The notes under the pieces are model-generated. The model worked only from the letters and a program-made list of their open reading frames with translations, had not been told where the DNA came from and made no database searches. Shown here piece after piece: positions 16,401 to 23,847 of a stretch of 39,043 bases of DNA. A program made the position numbers and the translations under genes. Each line of letters opens with the position of its first letter. Position 1 is the first letter of the stretch. Source of the DNA: Hyphomicrobiales bacterium (GTDB lineage Bacteria; Pseudomonadota; Alphaproteobacteria; Rhizobiales; Xanthobacteraceae). The stretch spans positions 36,481 to 75,523 of the forward strand of contig PLJS01000032.1 of the NCBI GenBank assembly GCA_003140315.1. The letters are read 5' to 3'.

Positions 16401-19118
16401 TCATTCGAGCTTATGCGGCGGTGCGGGCGCGTCCTTGGTCAGCTCGTTGAGCACATAGGGCATGATGCCGCCTTGGCGGACGTAGTCGAGCTCCATCGCG
16501 GTATCCAGCCGGAGCGTGAGGGGAATGTTTTCAACCGCTCCGCCGGCGCGTCGAATAACCAGCGTCAAAATCTGGCCGGTCGTCACATGATCGTCCAACC
16601 CGACGACATCGAATGTTTCCGTTCCGTCCAGCCTCAAGCTTGCGGCGTTCATCCCCGCTCCAAACTGGCACGGCAGCACGCCCATGCCGACGAGGTTGCT
16701 GCGATGGATCCGCTCGAAGCTGCTCGCAATCACGGCGCGGACGCCGAGAAGGCATGACGCCTTGGCGGCCCAATCCCGCGCGCTGCCGGTGCCGTATTCC
16801 TCGCCGGCGATGATGACCAAGGGCACTTGTTCGGCTTTGTAGCGCATGGCGGCATCATAGATGCTGGTGCGCTCTCCATCGGGTTGATGCACCGTGACGC
16901 CGCCCTCGACGCCCGGCACCATGAAATTCTTCAGTTGCTGGTTCGAAAATGCGCCGCGGATCATGACGTCGTGATTCATGCGGCGCGCGCCGTAATTGTT
17001 GAAGTCGATCGGGGCCACACCGAGGCCGCGTAGATAGATGCCGGCCGGGGACGTCCCTTTAATGCTCCCGATCGGGCTGATGTGATCGGTCGTCACGGAA
17101 TTTCCCAGGATCGCGAGCGCCCGCGCGCCGAGAATATTCCGCAACACGATCCGTCCCATCTCCGGACCGAGAAACGGCGGCTCCTTGATGTAGTTGGAGC
17201 GATCGTCCCAGGGATAGATTTCCCCGGATGCCTGCGGGACCGCCGACCATAGCGGATTTCGCGCCGCGATATCGGCGCCGTAGGCCTCGCGATAAAATTC
17301 CGGCCTCGACGCGATCGCCAAAGCCGCATCGACCTCGTTCTGGGCGGGCCATAGATCGCGCAGAAAGACCGGGCTGCCGTCGCTTCCGATGCCGATCGGT
17401 TCGAGCTGCATGTCGATGTTGACGGTGCCGGTCAGCGCGAACGCAACGACCAGCGGCGGACTTGCCAGAAATGCCGCTCGTACGGCGGGATGAATGCGCG
17501 ATTCGAAGTTGCGATTTCCCGACAGCACGGCGCAGGCGACGACGTCATCGTCGAGTATCGCTTTCTCGAGTGTCGCGTCGATCGGCCCGGAGGCCCCGAC
17601 GCACGTCCCGCAGCTATAGCCCGCGACGACGAAGCCGAGTTCGTCGAGATAGCGCTGCAGGCCGGCTTCTTCCAGATACTTGCTGACCACCGTCGATCCG
17701 GGCGTGAGCGAGGTCTTCACCCACGATTTGGCCGCGAGACCGCGCTCGACGGCCTTCTTGGCCACCAGACCGGCCATCACCATCACGCCCGGATTGGACG
17801 TGTTGGTGCACGACGTGATGGCGGCGATCACCACGTCCCCGTGTTCGGGCCGGCTTGCGCCTGCGACACGGGGAGCGGACGATTTCGCCCCCGCCGCCAC
17901 CGCATAGCCGCCCGCGCTCACCGGCCGCTTCAGCGTATCGTCGAATCTCGCCCGCAATTCGAAAAGCGGCACGCGGTCCTGCGGCCGTTTGGGCCCGGCA
18001 AGGCAGGGCTCGACCGCGCCGAGATCGAGATCGATGACGGCCGTGTAATCCACCTCTCCGGGCATCGGCGCGCCGAAGCAATTCTGCGCGCGGAAATAGG
18101 CCTCCACGGCCTTGACTTGCTGTTCGGACCGCGCGGTCTGCCGCAGATAGCGGCAGGTCTGCTCGTCGACCGGGAAAAACCCGATCGTCGCTCCGTATTC
18201 GGGTGACATGTTGGAAATCGTCGCGCGATCCGGCAGCGTCAGATTGCGAACGCCGGCGCCGAAGAACTCCACGAACTTGCCGACGACTTTGGAACGGCGA
18301 AGTAATTCAGTCACGTGCAGCACCAGATCGGTCGCGGTGACGCCGGCTTTCAGCGCTCCGGTCACATTCACGCCGACGACGTCGGGGGTGAGGAAATACA
18401 CCGGCTGTCCGAGCATCGCGGCTTCCGCCTCGATGCCGCCGACGCCCCATCCCACCACGCCGAGGCCGGCGATCATGCCGGTGTGCGAATCCGTGCCGAC
18501 CAGCGTGTCGGGAAAGCACACGCCGTCCTTGAACAGGATGCCGGTGGCCAGAAATTCGAGATTGACCTGATGCAGGATTCCGGCGCCGGGCGGAAAAAGC
18601 CGGATGCCCCGATAGGCCTGCATCGCCCATTTGACGAAGCTGAATCGCTCGGAATTGCGGCTGATTTCGAGTTCCATGTTGCGCGCGAGCGCATCACGCG
18701 TCCCGTGGAAGTCGACAGTCAGGGTATGGTCGAGCAACATGTCGACGGGGACCTTCGGCTCCACGCGGCTCGCCGGGTAGCCAAGACGCTTCATCGCGCC
18801 GCGGATCGCCGTGAGATCGCCGAGCAACGGGATGCCGGCGGCGCAATTGAGAACGATGCGGCCGACCGTGAACGGAATTTCGCCTTCGCGCGGCGCGCGC
18901 GCCTGCCAGCCCGCAAGAGCGCGAACCTGACTCTCCGACACGCGCCGCCCGTCGCAATGCCTGACAAGCGACTCCAGGACGATGCGCAGCGAAACCGGCA
19001 GCCTGGAGATCTTGCCGAAGCCGCTCTCTTCGAGCGCGGCAAGCGAAAAGAAGCGGCTCTTGCCTCCAAGCCCGAGATCGATCTCGCGTTCGCACGCGTC
19101 TTTGAGAAGAGATGTCAT
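16401..19118 (-). CDS. Aconitase family hydratase (divergent AcnA-like)
   Basis: Cytosolic 4Fe-4S hydratase that isomerises tricarboxylates. Cluster cysteines are C437 in TSCTNTSNPG and C503/C506 in GYSCGTCVG. Other active-site blocks are intact: DHT, GTDSHTGM, EYGATIGFFP, GNRNFESRIHP, NNYGARRMNH. Two substrate-contact positions differ from usual AcnA: the MQDFTGVP block reads LNCAAGIP (Gln to Asn), and the GSSRDWA block reads GSARDWA (second Ser to Ala). The length of 905 residues is that of AcnA. ATG 19118 (MTSLLKDACE) looks more natural than ATG 19139, though both are possible. It is the last gene of the minus-strand operon with TctC, PrpD and TPP decarboxylase genes, so it is probably a pathway-specific paralogue rather than the TCA enzyme. 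Confidence 0.9.
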   Translation of the reverse strand: MTSLLKDACEREIDLGLGGKSRFFSLAALEESGFGKISRLPVSLRIVLESLVRHCDGRRVSESQVRALAGWQARAPREGEIPFTVGRIVLNCAAGIPLLGDLTAIRGAMKRLGYPASRVEPKVPVDMLLDHTLTVDFHGTRDALARNMELEISRNSERFSFVKWAMQAYRGIRLFPPGAGILHQVNLEFLATGILFKDGVCFPDTLVGTDSHTGMIAGLGVVGWGVGGIEAEAAMLGQPVYFLTPDVVGVNVTGALKAGVTATDLVLHVTELLRRSKVVGKFVEFFGAGVRNLTLPDRATISNMSPEYGATIGFFPVDEQTCRYLRQTARSEQQVKAVEAYFRAQNCFGAPMPGEVDYTAVIDLDLGAVEPCLAGPKRPQDRVPLFELRARFDDTLKRPVSAGGYAVAAGAKSSAPRVAGASRPEHGDVVIAAITSCTNTSNPGVMVMAGLVAKKAVERGLAAKSWVKTSLTPGSTVVSKYLEEAGLQRYLDELGFVVAGYSCGTCVGASGPIDATLEKAILDDDVVACAVLSGNRNFESRIHPAVRAAFLASPPLVVAFALTGTVNIDMQLEPIGIGSDGSPVFLRDLWPAQNEVDAALAIASRPEFYREAYGADIAARNPLWSAVPQASGEIYPWDDRSNYIKEPPFLGPEMGRIVLRNILGARALAILGNSVTTDHISPIGSIKGTSPAGIYLRGLGVAPIDFNNYGARRMNHDVMIRGAFSNQQLKNFMVPGVEGGVTVHQPDGERTSIYDAAMRYKAEQVPLVIIAGEEYGTGSARDWAAKASCLLGVRAVIASSFERIHRSNLVGMGVLPCQFGAGMNAASLRLDGTETFDVVGLDDHVTTGQILTLVIRRAGGAVENIPLTLRLDTAMELDYVRQGGIMPYVLNELTKDAPAPPHKLE

Positions 19119-19148
19119 TGAATGGCGCCTTCCGGGCATGCCGTCTCG

Positions 19149-20138
19149 CTATTCGACGTGGATTTCATTGGTCTTGATGACGGACAGCCATCGTTCGAAA
19201 TCGATCTTCAGGATTTCGGCGAACTGCTCGGGGGTGGATGTCGAAACCGCGCCGGCCTGGTCGAGCATCCGCGCCGTCATCGTCGGCGTGTTCATGATCT
19301 TCACGATCTCATCGTGCAGCTTTTGGACGATGTCGCGCGGCGTTCCGGCGGGCGCGAGCACGCCGTTGAAGCTGATCACTTGAACTTCGGGAAGGCCGGC
19401 CTCCGGCGCGCTCGGAACGTCCGGTATCGCGGCCCAGCGCTTCGTATCCGTCACCATGAGGGCACGGATCGCGCCGCCATTGATGAGGCCGGTCGAGGAC
19501 GGCATCGTGGCGAACATGGCCTGGATCTGCCCGCCGAGCAGATCCGCCATGGCGGGCGCGCCGCCGCGGTACGGGACGTAGTTGAGCTCGACCTTGGTCG
19601 CGAAGCGATACAGCTCGGTCGTGAGATGATTTGTGCTGCCGGTCCCGCTTGTGCCGTAACTGATCTTTCCGGGCCGCGCGCGGGTCAATGCGACAAGCTC
19701 CGAGGCCGAGTGCACCGGCAAGTCCTTGTTCACGACCAGCACGTTCGGAAACAGGACGAGGGTGGTGATCGGCTCGAAATCGCGGACCGGGTCGTAGGGC
19801 AACTTCGCGTAAAGCCCCGGGCTCATCGTCAATTCGTTGCTGGTTCCGAGCAGCAGCGTGTATCCGTCCGGAGCTGACTTTGCGACGAACGCCGCGCCGA
19901 TCGTTCCGCTTGCGCCGGGCTTGTTGAGGATCACGACCGGCTGTCCCAGCGCTGCCATCAGCCGCTCTGCCAGCGGCCGCGCGACGATGTCCGCCGGCCC
20001 GCCAGGCGGAAATGGCACGACGAGATGGATGGGCCGGTCGGGATAGGTCTCCGCTCGCGCCGGCGTCGCGCCCACCGCGGCCGCGCCAAGCGCCGTGGCA
20101 AGCAAGACGGCATGCACCATGCGACGGACCGGCGTCAT
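19149..20138 (-). CDS. Bug/TctC-family tripartite tricarboxylate binding protein
   Basis: Periplasmic extracytoplasmic receptor of the tripartite tricarboxylate transporter (TTT) family. It has a Sec leader (MTPVRRMVHAVLLATALG, cleavage near ARA-ET), then YPDRPIHLVVPFPPGGPADIVAR, the family signature after the cleavage site. Further Bug blocks are PVVILNKPGASGTIGAAFVA, GTSGTGSTNHLTTELY and VPYRGGAPAMADLLGGQIQ. The length of 329 residues is standard. It overlaps the upstream MmgE/PrpD gene by 4 nt (ATGA). No TctA or TctB membrane gene is present in the window, so the membrane partner is encoded elsewhere or the protein works in sensing, as for other orphan Bug proteins. A carboxylate ligand is expected. 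Confidence 0.92.
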   Translation of the reverse strand: MTPVRRMVHAVLLATALGAAAVGATPARAETYPDRPIHLVVPFPPGGPADIVARPLAERLMAALGQPVVILNKPGASGTIGAAFVAKSAPDGYTLLLGTSNELTMSPGLYAKLPYDPVRDFEPITTLVLFPNVLVVNKDLPVHSASELVALTRARPGKISYGTSGTGSTNHLTTELYRFATKVELNYVPYRGGAPAMADLLGGQIQAMFATMPSSTGLINGGAIRALMVTDTKRWAAIPDVPSAPEAGLPEVQVISFNGVLAPAGTPRDIVQKLHDEIVKIMNTPTMTARMLDQAGAVSTSTPEQFAEILKIDFERWLSVIKTNEIHVE

Positions 20139-21550
20139 GCCGTCTTCCGTTTATTGGGCGCGGTGACGCCGACGGCGCGCAACGGACCGGTCAGATCGCG
20201 CAGCGAGGGCAGAGCGGCGGTCATGTCGACCAAACGCGCGAGATCGGACACCGCATCGGCCGGCAGGCGGGAGGCCGCGAGCAGGCGAAACTTGTCTGCC
20301 AGTTCTTGATGGCTGCACGGATCGGCCGGCGTTCCGTGACAGTCGAGCACCATGCGTTGCGACACCGATCCGTCCGCGCGCGTCAGCGCCACGCTGGCGC
20401 CGAACTGTGCCGGATAGACGGCTTCGACGGCCGGATCGACGACGATCTCCACCTTGGCGGCGAGCGCGCGCGTCCTCGGATCGTTCACGGCGTCCGGGCT
20501 GAAGCCGGCGGGGTCGCGCGGATCGCCGGTCAAGGCGACGGCCGCGCAATAGGGAATGCTGTATTGCGCGCCCATCGTATCGATCGGCGCGGGCTCGCCA
20601 TTGTTCTGCGCCGCATAGCGGCTGACGCCGACCCGAATGCTTTTCACGTCGTCTGATGTCAGCGGCCGCGGCCCGCGAAGCTCGACGACGAGCTGCACGA
20701 CCGGCTGGATCCATCCGCAGATCGGATAGACCTTGAACCAGACGTCGCGCACGACCCAGGTTTGCCCGAGATCGCGGCTCATCTTCTCAGGACTCGCCCC
20801 AGTGCCGCCGAACACGTCCAAGAGGCCGAAGCGGCTATCGAGCGCCGACGGAGGACCGAGGAAGCCGCGACTCGCGAGCTGCGCCATGCGTACGCCGGCT
20901 TCCGCCGAGCGTCCGAGATGCAGGCGCTTGACCATTCCTCCGCCGTGGCCGGCGGCGAAGCTCTTGATCCCCGAAGAGGCCGAACAGGCAAGACCGACGG
21001 CCGAAAGAAGCTGATCGAGCGACAGGTCCAGGATCTTGCCGGCCGCGACCGCGCAGGCGATCGGCGCGACCAGGCTGGTGGTGTGAAATCCGCGCTTCGC
21101 CGGCTCGACGCCGAGGGCGGCCCCGACCCGGTGCATCACCTCGTAGCCGGCAATGATCGCCTCGATCAGCCGCGCGCCCGAAGCACCCACGGATTCGCCC
21201 GCCGCAATGGCGGCCGGGATGACGCAGCCCGCCGGATGCGTGATCGACTCGGCAATCAGATCGTCGAGCTCGAATCCGTGGATCGCGGTGCCATTGCAGA
21301 GCGCGGCGGCCGGTGCGGAAAGGAGCTCCGGCCTACCGATCACCGTGCTCCGACCGGCGGACGCTTCCGCCACCATCTCGTCGGCGAGAATCTGCGACCA
21401 AGCCTGGCCGGAGCCGAAAATCCCGCAGCCCAGCGCATCCATGAGACAGGTCTTGGCGCGCTCGACCATATCGGCGGGCACGTCGCCGAGGCGCAGGCCG
21501 TGGGCAAACGCGACCAATTCCCGCCCGTGACTCTTTTCTGGCGCGTTCAT
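20135..21550 (-). CDS. MmgE/PrpD family protein (third copy)
   Basis: Cytosolic member of the 2-methylcitrate dehydratase superfamily, probably catalysing hydration, dehydration, decarboxylation or epimerisation of a polycarboxylate. ATG 21550 (MNAPEKSHGRELVAFAHGL) is the sensible start; the ORF-track start at 22012 runs into the TPP enzyme gene. The 471-residue product contains MDALGCGIFGSG near residue 37, IHGFELDD (the conserved DFDD region), KRGFHTTSLVAP, and VWFKVYPICGWIQP in place of the usual K-x-YP-x-C segment. There is no signal peptide. It sits 11 bases after the TPP beta subunit and overlaps the TctC gene, so all three are in one transcript. Which of the known family reactions it performs cannot be read from sequence. 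Confidence 0.88.
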   Translation of the reverse strand: MNAPEKSHGRELVAFAHGLRLGDVPADMVERAKTCLMDALGCGIFGSGQAWSQILADEMVAEASAGRSTVIGRPELLSAPAAALCNGTAIHGFELDDLIAESITHPAGCVIPAAIAAGESVGASGARLIEAIIAGYEVMHRVGAALGVEPAKRGFHTTSLVAPIACAVAAGKILDLSLDQLLSAVGLACSASSGIKSFAAGHGGGMVKRLHLGRSAEAGVRMAQLASRGFLGPPSALDSRFGLLDVFGGTGASPEKMSRDLGQTWVVRDVWFKVYPICGWIQPVVQLVVELRGPRPLTSDDVKSIRVGVSRYAAQNNGEPAPIDTMGAQYSIPYCAAVALTGDPRDPAGFSPDAVNDPRTRALAAKVEIVVDPAVEAVYPAQFGASVALTRADGSVSQRMVLDCHGTPADPCSHQELADKFRLLAASRLPADAVSDLARLVDMTAALPSLRDLTGPLRAVGVTAPNKRKTA

Positions 21551-21561
21551 CGGCCGGCCTT

Positions 21562-22158
21562 CTAGTCGAACGCCTTTTGGCCCAGGAGATTTTCGCGGAA
21601 TCGATTCTTGATGTGCGCGCCGTCGCGCATCCGGATCGACATCGGATAGCGCTTCATGTCCACCTTGACGTCGCGGAACATGAGCGCCGAGCCGCCGAAC
21701 AGGTCCGGAATCGTTGCAGCAAGCTCCTGCTCGGTGTAGATCGTCTCGGCGCTGGGAAAGCTGCAGGCCGTGGCGATGCCGGCGAGGCTGACGCCGCGAT
21801 GCGTGTGTGTCGGCTGCATGCCGGTCTCGCTGTAGTGCTCGTTGTCGATGACGATAAGCGCGAGATTGCGCGGCGACTTGGCGCCGATGGTGGCGAAGGC
21901 GCCGAGACCCATCAGCATCTCGCCGTCGCCGGTAATGACGACGACCCGGCGGCTGGGCTGCGCCAGCGCGAGGCCGAGCCCGACCATCGCGGCGGAACCC
22001 ATTCCGCCCCACAGATAGAATGTGTTCGGATGGTCGGCGGTGCCGGCGTCGTAACAGGTCGATCCGAGGCCCGCGACGATCAGCGCGTCCTTGCGGCCCG
22101 CGAGCATCGCGGCAATCACGGCGCGCCGGTCCATCGTTGCTTGATTGCGACTCGGCAT
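21562..22158 (-). CDS. TPP-dependent 2-oxo acid decarboxylase, C-terminal (PYR-partner) subunit
   Basis: Small thiamine-diphosphate-binding subunit resembling the beta chain of sulfopyruvate or phosphonopyruvate decarboxylase. The ThDP/magnesium motif is clear: GDGEMLMGLGAFATIG followed by IVIDNEHYSETGMQP, equivalent to GDG-x(~25)-NN with Asp-Asn in the last position. WGGMGSAAMVGLGLAL lies just before it. The start is ATG 22158, giving 198 residues; the longer ORF-track start at 22572 lies inside the neighbour. GGAG in the end of the alpha gene serves as ribosome site, and only 2 bases separate the genes. It should bind with the product of the upstream gene to form the active site. The oxo acid substrate is inferred from neighbours to be a carboxylate rather than a sulfonate, with low certainty. 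Confidence 0.85.
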   Translation of the reverse strand: MPSRNQATMDRRAVIAAMLAGRKDALIVAGLGSTCYDAGTADHPNTFYLWGGMGSAAMVGLGLALAQPSRRVVVITGDGEMLMGLGAFATIGAKSPRNLALIVIDNEHYSETGMQPTHTHRGVSLAGIATACSFPSAETIYTEQELAATIPDLFGGSALMFRDVKVDMKRYPMSIRMRDGAHIKNRFRENLLGQKAFD

Positions 22159-22160
22159 GC

Positions 22161-22691
22161 CTATTTGCTCCAGTCCTTGAACCCGATCAGACGCTGGCCA
22201 AGCAGCACCGCGATCGGCCGGTTTGAGCTGAATGTCATGACGGCCGCCGCATGCACCACGTCGCGGACGTCCTCCTTGTGATCCACGCGCTGCACGATGA
22301 CGCCCGCGTGCTCGAGCGTCTGCGGCGTCGCCTGCCCCATCGGGAGTTGCCACGGATTGAACTCGCCCCACTCGCCGCGCATCGTGACGATCATCAGCAG
22401 CGGAAAGCGGCATTCCTGAATGATGCTGAGCGTGTTGATGCAGTTGCCGACGCCGGAGGATTGCATCAGCAGCGCGCCGCGCTTGCCGCCGAGCCAGGTG
22501 CCCGCCAGCATGGCGACGCCTTCTTCCTCCGACGTCAGCGACACCGTGGAGATCGCATCGTCGGCCTCGCAATCCTTGATCAGCTGCGTGTGCCCGGCAT
22601 CGGGCACGTAGGAGATCTGCTCGATCGCGACCTGCTTGAAGACGTCATAGATGTCGCGTGGCCAATCCCGCGCTAGCGCTTCTGGTTTCAC
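22161..22691 (-). CDS. TPP-dependent 2-oxo acid decarboxylase, N-terminal (alpha) subunit
   Basis: The N-terminal pyrimidine-binding domain of a ThDP decarboxylase encoded as a separate protein, like ComD of sulfopyruvate decarboxylase. The catalytic glutamate lies in LTSEEEGVAMLAGTWLGGKRG (about residues 52-72), followed by LLMQSSGVGNCINTL and RGEWGEFNPWQLPMGQATP, typical of this group. The 176-residue length fits. The start is GTG 22691, with GGAG five bases before it. It is followed directly by the C-terminal subunit. Together they would decarboxylate a 2-oxo acid formed by the pathway's other enzymes. A fused phosphonopyruvate or acetolactate-type enzyme would be over 350 residues, so the split arrangement is genuine and not a frameshift: both genes have their own starts. 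Confidence 0.85.
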   Translation of the reverse strand: MKPEALARDWPRDIYDVFKQVAIEQISYVPDAGHTQLIKDCEADDAISTVSLTSEEEGVAMLAGTWLGGKRGALLMQSSGVGNCINTLSIIQECRFPLLMIVTMRGEWGEFNPWQLPMGQATPQTLEHAGVIVQRVDHKEDVRDVVHAAAVMTFSSNRPIAVLLGQRLIGFKDWSK

Positions 22692-22734
22692 TGGTGCTCC
22701 GTTGATTGAAAGAACGGGTGAGAGAGGCGGTCCG

Positions 22735-23724
22735 TCAGTTCTGAGTCATGCCGGCGGATTTGAAGACCGCCGCCCACTTCTCCAAGTCTTCCTTGATGAC
22801 CTTCGCGAATTCGTCGGGTGCGCTTCCGACCAAGATCGTCCCGGACGACTCAAAGCGTGCCCTGATGGCCGGATCCGCAAAGGCGTGAACCGCAGATTGG
22901 TGGAGCTTCTGCACGATGGCGGGGTCGGTTCCTGCCGGCGCCAGGAGACCGTACCAGAGATCGGCCTCGAATTTCTCCAGCCCTGGATACTCGGCCACGG
23001 CCGGAACATCAGGCATCGATGGATTGCGGGTCTTGCTCGTGACGGCGAGCACGCGCAACCGCCCGTCGTCGACAAAGGGCTTGGCGGTCAAGATCGCGGC
23101 GAACATGAAGTCGAGATGACCCGCGACCACGTCCTGCAATGCGGGCGCCACGCCTTTGTAGGGCACATGCGTCATCTTCAGATTGAGGAACGTCTTGAGC
23201 ATTTCGCCCGACAGATGCGCGCCGCCGCCAGCGCCCGAGGAGCCGAAGTTGAGCTTATCGGGATGCGCGCGCGCGTAGTCGATCAGCTCGCCGAGCGTCT
23301 TCACCGGAAGGCTCGGATTGACGACGAGCAGGAACGGCTGCCGCGCGAGCAGGCTGACCGCCGCGAAGTCCTTCACGGGATCGAAGTTGATGGCGCTCTT
23401 GAAAAGCTGCGGATTGATGACGATCGTCGCGTTGGTCGTCACCAGCAGCGTGTGTCCATCCGGGGCCGCATGCGCAACATAGTTGGTGGCGATGTCGCCG
23501 TTGCCGCCGGTCTTGTCTTCGACGATGACGGTCTTGTTCCATTCTTCGCCGAATTTGTGCGCGAGCTCGCGCGCCATGAAGTCGTTGCCGCCGCCGGCCG
23601 CAAACGCCGAAATCAACCGTACCGTTTGGGTCGGATAGGCGGCATCTTGCGCGCGACACGGATAGGCGCACTGCAAGAGCGCGAAGATGGCCAGTACGGT
23701 GCAGGGCAACGGCGACTTCGGCAC
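22735..23724 (-). CDS. Bug/TctC-family tripartite tricarboxylate binding protein (second)
   Basis: Periplasmic receptor for a carboxylate. GTG 23724 is chosen because GGAGGATCTC lies directly before it and it yields a normal leader (VPKSPLPCTVLAIFALLQ, cleavage near CRA-QD) and 329 residues. The ORF-track start at 23817 adds 31 residues and would include the upstream palindrome. Family blocks are AYPTQTVRLISAFAAGGGNDFMAR, VIVEDKTGGNGDIATNYVA, and GSSGAGGGAHLSGEML with VPYKGVAPALQD. It precedes the TPP decarboxylase alpha gene by 43 bases. It is distinct in sequence from the TctC protein at the other end of the operon, so two ligands or two affinities may be served. No TctAB genes are nearby. 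Confidence 0.9.
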   Translation of the reverse strand: MPKSPLPCTVLAIFALLQCAYPCRAQDAAYPTQTVRLISAFAAGGGNDFMARELAHKFGEEWNKTVIVEDKTGGNGDIATNYVAHAAPDGHTLLVTTNATIVINPQLFKSAINFDPVKDFAAVSLLARQPFLLVVNPSLPVKTLGELIDYARAHPDKLNFGSSGAGGGAHLSGEMLKTFLNLKMTHVPYKGVAPALQDVVAGHLDFMFAAILTAKPFVDDGRLRVLAVTSKTRNPSMPDVPAVAEYPGLEKFEADLWYGLLAPAGTDPAIVQKLHQSAVHAFADPAIRARFESSGTILVGSAPDEFAKVIKEDLEKWAAVFKSAGMTQN

Positions 23725-23804
23725 GAGATCCTCCACATCCGTCTTCTTGATCGAGAGACGTTCTAACGGTCTCCAGTATGCAGATAAAAGCCGAAGATAA
23801 GATA

Positions 23805-23822
23805 CTGGCATGCGCATGCCAG
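23805..23822. promoter_or_regulatory. 18-bp perfect palindrome, candidate operator
   Basis: CTGGCATGCGCATGCCAG reads identically on both strands. It lies in the 123-base gap between the flavoprotein stop and the start of the second TctC gene, about 80 bases upstream of that start. A further inverted pair, CCAGTAT (23773-23779) and ATACTGG (23802-23808), overlaps its left arm. With no loop and no T-run it is not a terminator, so a dimeric regulator site controlling the downstream operon is the best reading. The regulator is not identified. Confidence 0.45.
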
Positions 23823-23847
23823 CATAGTCAGAACTCGCCCGTCTCGA

